Shown one piece after another: positions 61,517-64,000 of a stretch of DNA of 64,000 nt. This stretch comes from an uncultured Ignavibacteriota bacterium. Lineage in GTDB: Bacteria > Bacteroidota > Ignavibacteria > UBA10030 > UBA8401. The stretch lies in assembly GCA_903884005.1 (NCBI GenBank), contig CAISDA010000072.1, positions 187,399 through 251,398 of the forward strand. Reading direction: 5' to 3'. Under the pieces are notes generated by a model that saw only the letters and a program-made list of their open reading frames with translations, ran no database searches and was not told the origin of the DNA. The position numbers and the translations under genes were made by a program. Within the stretch, counting starts at the first letter, position 1. Each line of letters begins with the position of its first letter.

Positions 61517-63187
61517 TCAATCGCACGCGTCCGTCGTCATCAGACAATATTTTAGCACGATCGGCGATACCGTTGCATCCACTCTGATCACCTGGACGCT
61601 GGGGCCGCTGATCACTGGCACGCCGTTGGCGTCGACAACCAGAGAGGCTTCATAATATTTGTTGTTGTATTTGCTGCGCACAATGTACTTTCCCGCTTTC
61701 TCCAGATACAGCCGGGCTTCACCGGTCTCACTCAGGGTGATAGTGTTCAAAATTTTTGTCCCCGTCGCATCATACACAGTGATCACAGTGCCTACGGGAA
61801 CGATCTCCATCAAGTTATTATTCGGACACTGTCCTATCACCTGCACATCGTAGATGCGGACACTAGCAGGCGCCGTATATTCGATCGTATTTATCCCAGC
61901 TTTCAGTTCAACGTCATTCGATAATCGGATGGCATCATTCCCCGGAATCCGGAAATATGCACGAGTGGACCCGACTGTAAATTCAAATGGCCCATATGAG
62001 GATTCTACTGCACTAAAAACAGCACAATTGATGGCGCTTGTTGGAACCCATTTCACCATTGGACCTACAGCTGGATAACCAATACCGTAAACGAGCTCGA
62101 TCGGTGCCCCGGAAAAATCCCTATTTCTGAAACTTGTGCCCAGAACGATCGAACCCTCTGTAGGAACAGAAATATAGATAGCCGCTACGCCTAACCCCGG
62201 CATGGAATTCACGGAGATTAAACAAGGGAAACCAGTATACGGTATATATTTCACTGAATTGGAGATTTTCGATAAGGTTGGCCTGGTATATTGAGTTTCA
62301 CCCGTAACAACAACCTGTCCGGTCACCGGATCGGTATACCCCAGCTGCAATTTATCTCCCAAGGCAAATGGTACGCCCGTTACCGGATTTTTATAAGTTG
62401 TATCGACAGGTACAAAAATGGTGCCGCCGGTCGGACTGGCAACCTTACCCAACGCATCCGTCACCGTCACGGACGCGGACAGTATCGGATAGGCGATCGT
62501 CTTGCTGGCACTCGCTCTCCCCTGGGGGATCAATCCCGAGGCCTGGGGATAATACACCGTCGAGGCGACCGTGAGCTTGCCGGTTAGCGCGCTGCCCGAC
62601 GCGTCTTTCAGGATCGTGCCCTGCGCAATGGTGATCTGGCTTCCCATTGCTGTCTGCACGGCAATCGGCGCCGTTGTTTTCCCCGTGTTGTCCGATGTCA
62701 CGGCAGTGGGGATGGTCGCCTGCTCGATGCCCGCCGCGGCCATGTCCGCTTTCTTGACCATGTTCAACGTAAAAATTTTCGGCCCGGTCGAGGTGATCGT
62801 GATCGGATACGTGATATCCACATACCCGGCCGATGTGATCTTCAACATCAGCTTCACGGGACTCGCGGCCGTGATGGAGGTCCCGTTCTGTATTGCAAAT
62901 GTGAAGAACCCGTAATTCACGGTGAACGACGTGACCTTGGTGTTCACCTCGTCTGTCACTTTGCCCGCATCCGCGCCCTGAATCTCGACCGTGACAATGG
63001 ACGTGGCCACTCCGCCGGTGATGACGTCGTTCAGCGTAACGGAGACCGTATTGTCGCGTATAATGGTGTTCACGATGACCTTCAGGTCCTTGGTGGGATC
63101 GTTGATCTGGCACCCGGAGATCACAACGATCGCAATCGCCGCTGCCATCACTATTCTGGAAGAGAGTACTATTCTGCTGTATGACAT
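61517..63187 (-). CDS. Tandem lipoprotein, copy B
   Basis: A 556-residue lipoprotein (lipobox VISGC, C26), paralogous to copy A. The first ~300 residues differ at only about two dozen positions and include the same KTTAPIAV and GSALTGKLTVASTVYYPQA segments. The central ~110 residues are unlike copy A and contain FPCLISVNSMPGLGVAAIY and CAVFSAVESSYGPFEFTV. The C-terminus (KAGKYIVRSKYNNKYYEASLVVDANG) is again related. It lies 14 bases downstream of the intact beta-barrel gene and is probably co-transcribed with it. No recognised function. Confidence 0.8.
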   Translation of the reverse strand: MSYSRIVLSSRIVMAAAIAIVVISGCQINDPTKDLKVIVNTIIRDNTVSVTLNDVITGGVATSIVTVEIQGADAGKVTDEVNTKVTSFTVNYGFFTFAIQNGTSITAASPVKLMLKITSAGYVDITYPITITSTGPKIFTLNMVKKADMAAAGIEQATIPTAVTSDNTGKTTAPIAVQTAMGSQITIAQGTILKDASGSALTGKLTVASTVYYPQASGLIPQGRASASKTIAYPILSASVTVTDALGKVASPTGGTIFVPVDTTYKNPVTGVPFALGDKLQLGYTDPVTGQVVVTGETQYTRPTLSKISNSVKYIPYTGFPCLISVNSMPGLGVAAIYISVPTEGSIVLGTSFRNRDFSGAPIELVYGIGYPAVGPMVKWVPTSAINCAVFSAVESSYGPFEFTVGSTRAYFRIPGNDAIRLSNDVELKAGINTIEYTAPASVRIYDVQVIGQCPNNNLMEIVPVGTVITVYDATGTKILNTITLSETGEARLYLEKAGKYIVRSKYNNKYYEASLVVDANGVPVISGPSVQVIRVDATVSPIVLKYCLMTTDACD

Positions 63188-63201
63188 AATGATGGTTCCC
63201 C

Positions 63202-63858
63202 TTAGAATTTATATGAAAGGCCGAGTGAGACAACGGGATAGAACGTGAACCAATTCAGGTTCGTTTCTACGATGGCTTCCTGTTCCGGCGATGCCGACGG
63301 CTCCAGCAGTCCGGTCGCCGTCATGGAGACTTTCGGTGATCCCTGATAGTACGCGCCGATGTCCATCACGAAGCCGAGCCCCTTATCGCCCGCGGTGGGA
63401 TTGCCGATGCCGATGCCCGCATACGGTGCGACCTTGCTGAAGGCCAGGTCGATGCCGATCGTGCCCAGATTATCCTTGTCGTAGACATCGCCGCCGATCA
63501 TTTTGGAGATCGTCGGCTTCGCCGTGACCACCGGCTTGTTCAGATTCACGACCGCCCCTCCCGTCACGTGCAGCGAGGTCGACTCGAAGGGATACCAGTC
63601 GCCGAGCAAAGAAACGGAGGAAAGGTTCAGTTTCGCATCCATCTCGTAATCCTGTCCCGATTGCACGCCGGACTGATACGTATAGCTGAGCATGGAACCG
63701 CCCAGCCGCACATTGAACGAGGGTCCAAGCGATCGGTAGACTTCCAGGTTGACGCCGAGCGTGCTGAGTTTTACCGAGGCTGCATAGTCCTGGGCAGAAA
63801 GGTTGCCCGAGAGCAGGATCATGGTGCAGAGGGAGATAACGGCATATAGTTTTTTCAT
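63202..63858 (-). CDS. Outer-membrane beta-barrel protein of the duplicated locus
   Basis: A 218-residue protein from the ATG at 63858 with signal peptide MKKLYAVISLCTMILLSGNLSA. It has an alternating strand pattern (YAASVKLSTLGVNLEVYRS, FNVRLGGSMLSYTYQSGV, KLNLSSVSLLGDWYPF) and a C-terminal strand ending in phenylalanine (SLGLSYKF), the usual outer-membrane assembly signal. The family is not recognised, and the length fits a barrel of about 8-10 strands. It is the first gene of the pair with lipoprotein copy B. The upstream frame to 63999 is not family-like. Confidence 0.75.
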   Translation of the reverse strand: MKKLYAVISLCTMILLSGNLSAQDYAASVKLSTLGVNLEVYRSLGPSFNVRLGGSMLSYTYQSGVQSGQDYEMDAKLNLSSVSLLGDWYPFESTSLHVTGGAVVNLNKPVVTAKPTISKMIGGDVYDKDNLGTIGIDLAFSKVAPYAGIGIGNPTAGDKGLGFVMDIGAYYQGSPKVSMTATGLLEPSASPEQEAIVETNLNWFTFYPVVSLGLSYKF

Positions 63859-63945
63859 GCGACGCCTTTTAAGGTTTGATAAGTGGCCATCGATCCGTGA
63901 TTTATATATTTCTTTATTCAGATAATTTGCTCTTAAACGAAAAAA

Positions 63946-63978
63946 CCCCTGTCGAATGCATCGCGCATTCTCCAGAGG
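63946..63978 (-). terminator. Terminator of a gene beyond the right edge
   Basis: Read on the minus strand, an imperfect stem (GAATGC with GCATTC, plus flanking CTG/CAG and CC/GG pairs) is followed by six Ts at 63940-63945. It would end a minus-strand gene lying to the right of the window. The rest of 63859-64000 holds no gene. Confidence 0.7.
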
Positions 63979-64000
63979 CTTCAAAACAATTCCTATCACA

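Noticed and set aside
1..64000. tRNA, rRNA, CRISPR or prophage/integrase genes
   Set aside because: I scanned for cloverleaf-like gaps, repeat-spacer arrays and integrase/transposase motifs in the readable frames and saw none; small RNAs could still be missed by eye.

Overview
The window looks like chromosomal DNA of a member of the Bacteroidota/FCB group, most like the Ignavibacteria-type lineages. The reasons are: several secreted proteins that end in a C-terminal sorting domain built around the NYPNPFNPST motif typical of type IX secretion (T9SS) cargo in this group; PorV-like and PorZ-like outer-membrane partners; Bacteroidota-type families (DUF3276, and probably DUF4857, DUF4876 and DUF4920); and an ECF sigma/FecR/TonB-receptor cassette. 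No rRNA, tRNA, CRISPR array or transposase was seen.

Layout. 1-4.6 kb: a truncated M14 carboxypeptidase (minus), divergent from the protein quality-control operon tig-clpP-clpX. 4.6-40 kb: about 35 kb read almost entirely on the minus strand. From left to right it holds yajQ, rsmE, an Omp85/POTRA protein, a CoA-binding protein, gcvP, rnc, the fatty-acid/phospholipid cluster (fabF, acpP, fabG, a DUF3109-like gene, fabD, fabH, plsX, rpmF, yceD), a DUF3276 protein, a PorZ-like propeller, ribH, a PHP phosphoesterase, a Crp/Fnr regulator with a good sigma70-type promoter, a PQQ-propeller protein paired with a large peptidase-propeller-Omp85 fusion, ptsI-ptsH, a polyprenyl synthase with type 2 IPP isomerase, a SUI1 factor, a PorV-like barrel and two T9SS cargo proteins.

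40-57 kb is read on the plus strand: an ABC transporter operon with a DUF4857-like protein, a DUF4920/PepSY-TM pair, then ECF sigma - FecR - STN-type TonB receptor - DUF4876-like lipoprotein - outer-membrane barrel - Ycf48-like T9SS protein - M16 peptidase. 57-64 kb returns to the minus strand: a GxGYxYP-family protein and a tandemly duplicated lipoprotein/beta-barrel locus. One copy of the barrel gene there has been reduced to a 16-codon in-frame relic.

The most notable items are the HEXXH peptidase/TolB-like propeller/Omp85 fusion at 25.6-28.4 kb, the duplication-deletion scar and mosaic lipoproteins at 59.6-63.9 kb, the sigma-regulated envelope locus at 44-57 kb, and two copies of a ~165-bp palindromic intergenic repeat. 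All family assignments were made by reading translated sequence; no database search was run.
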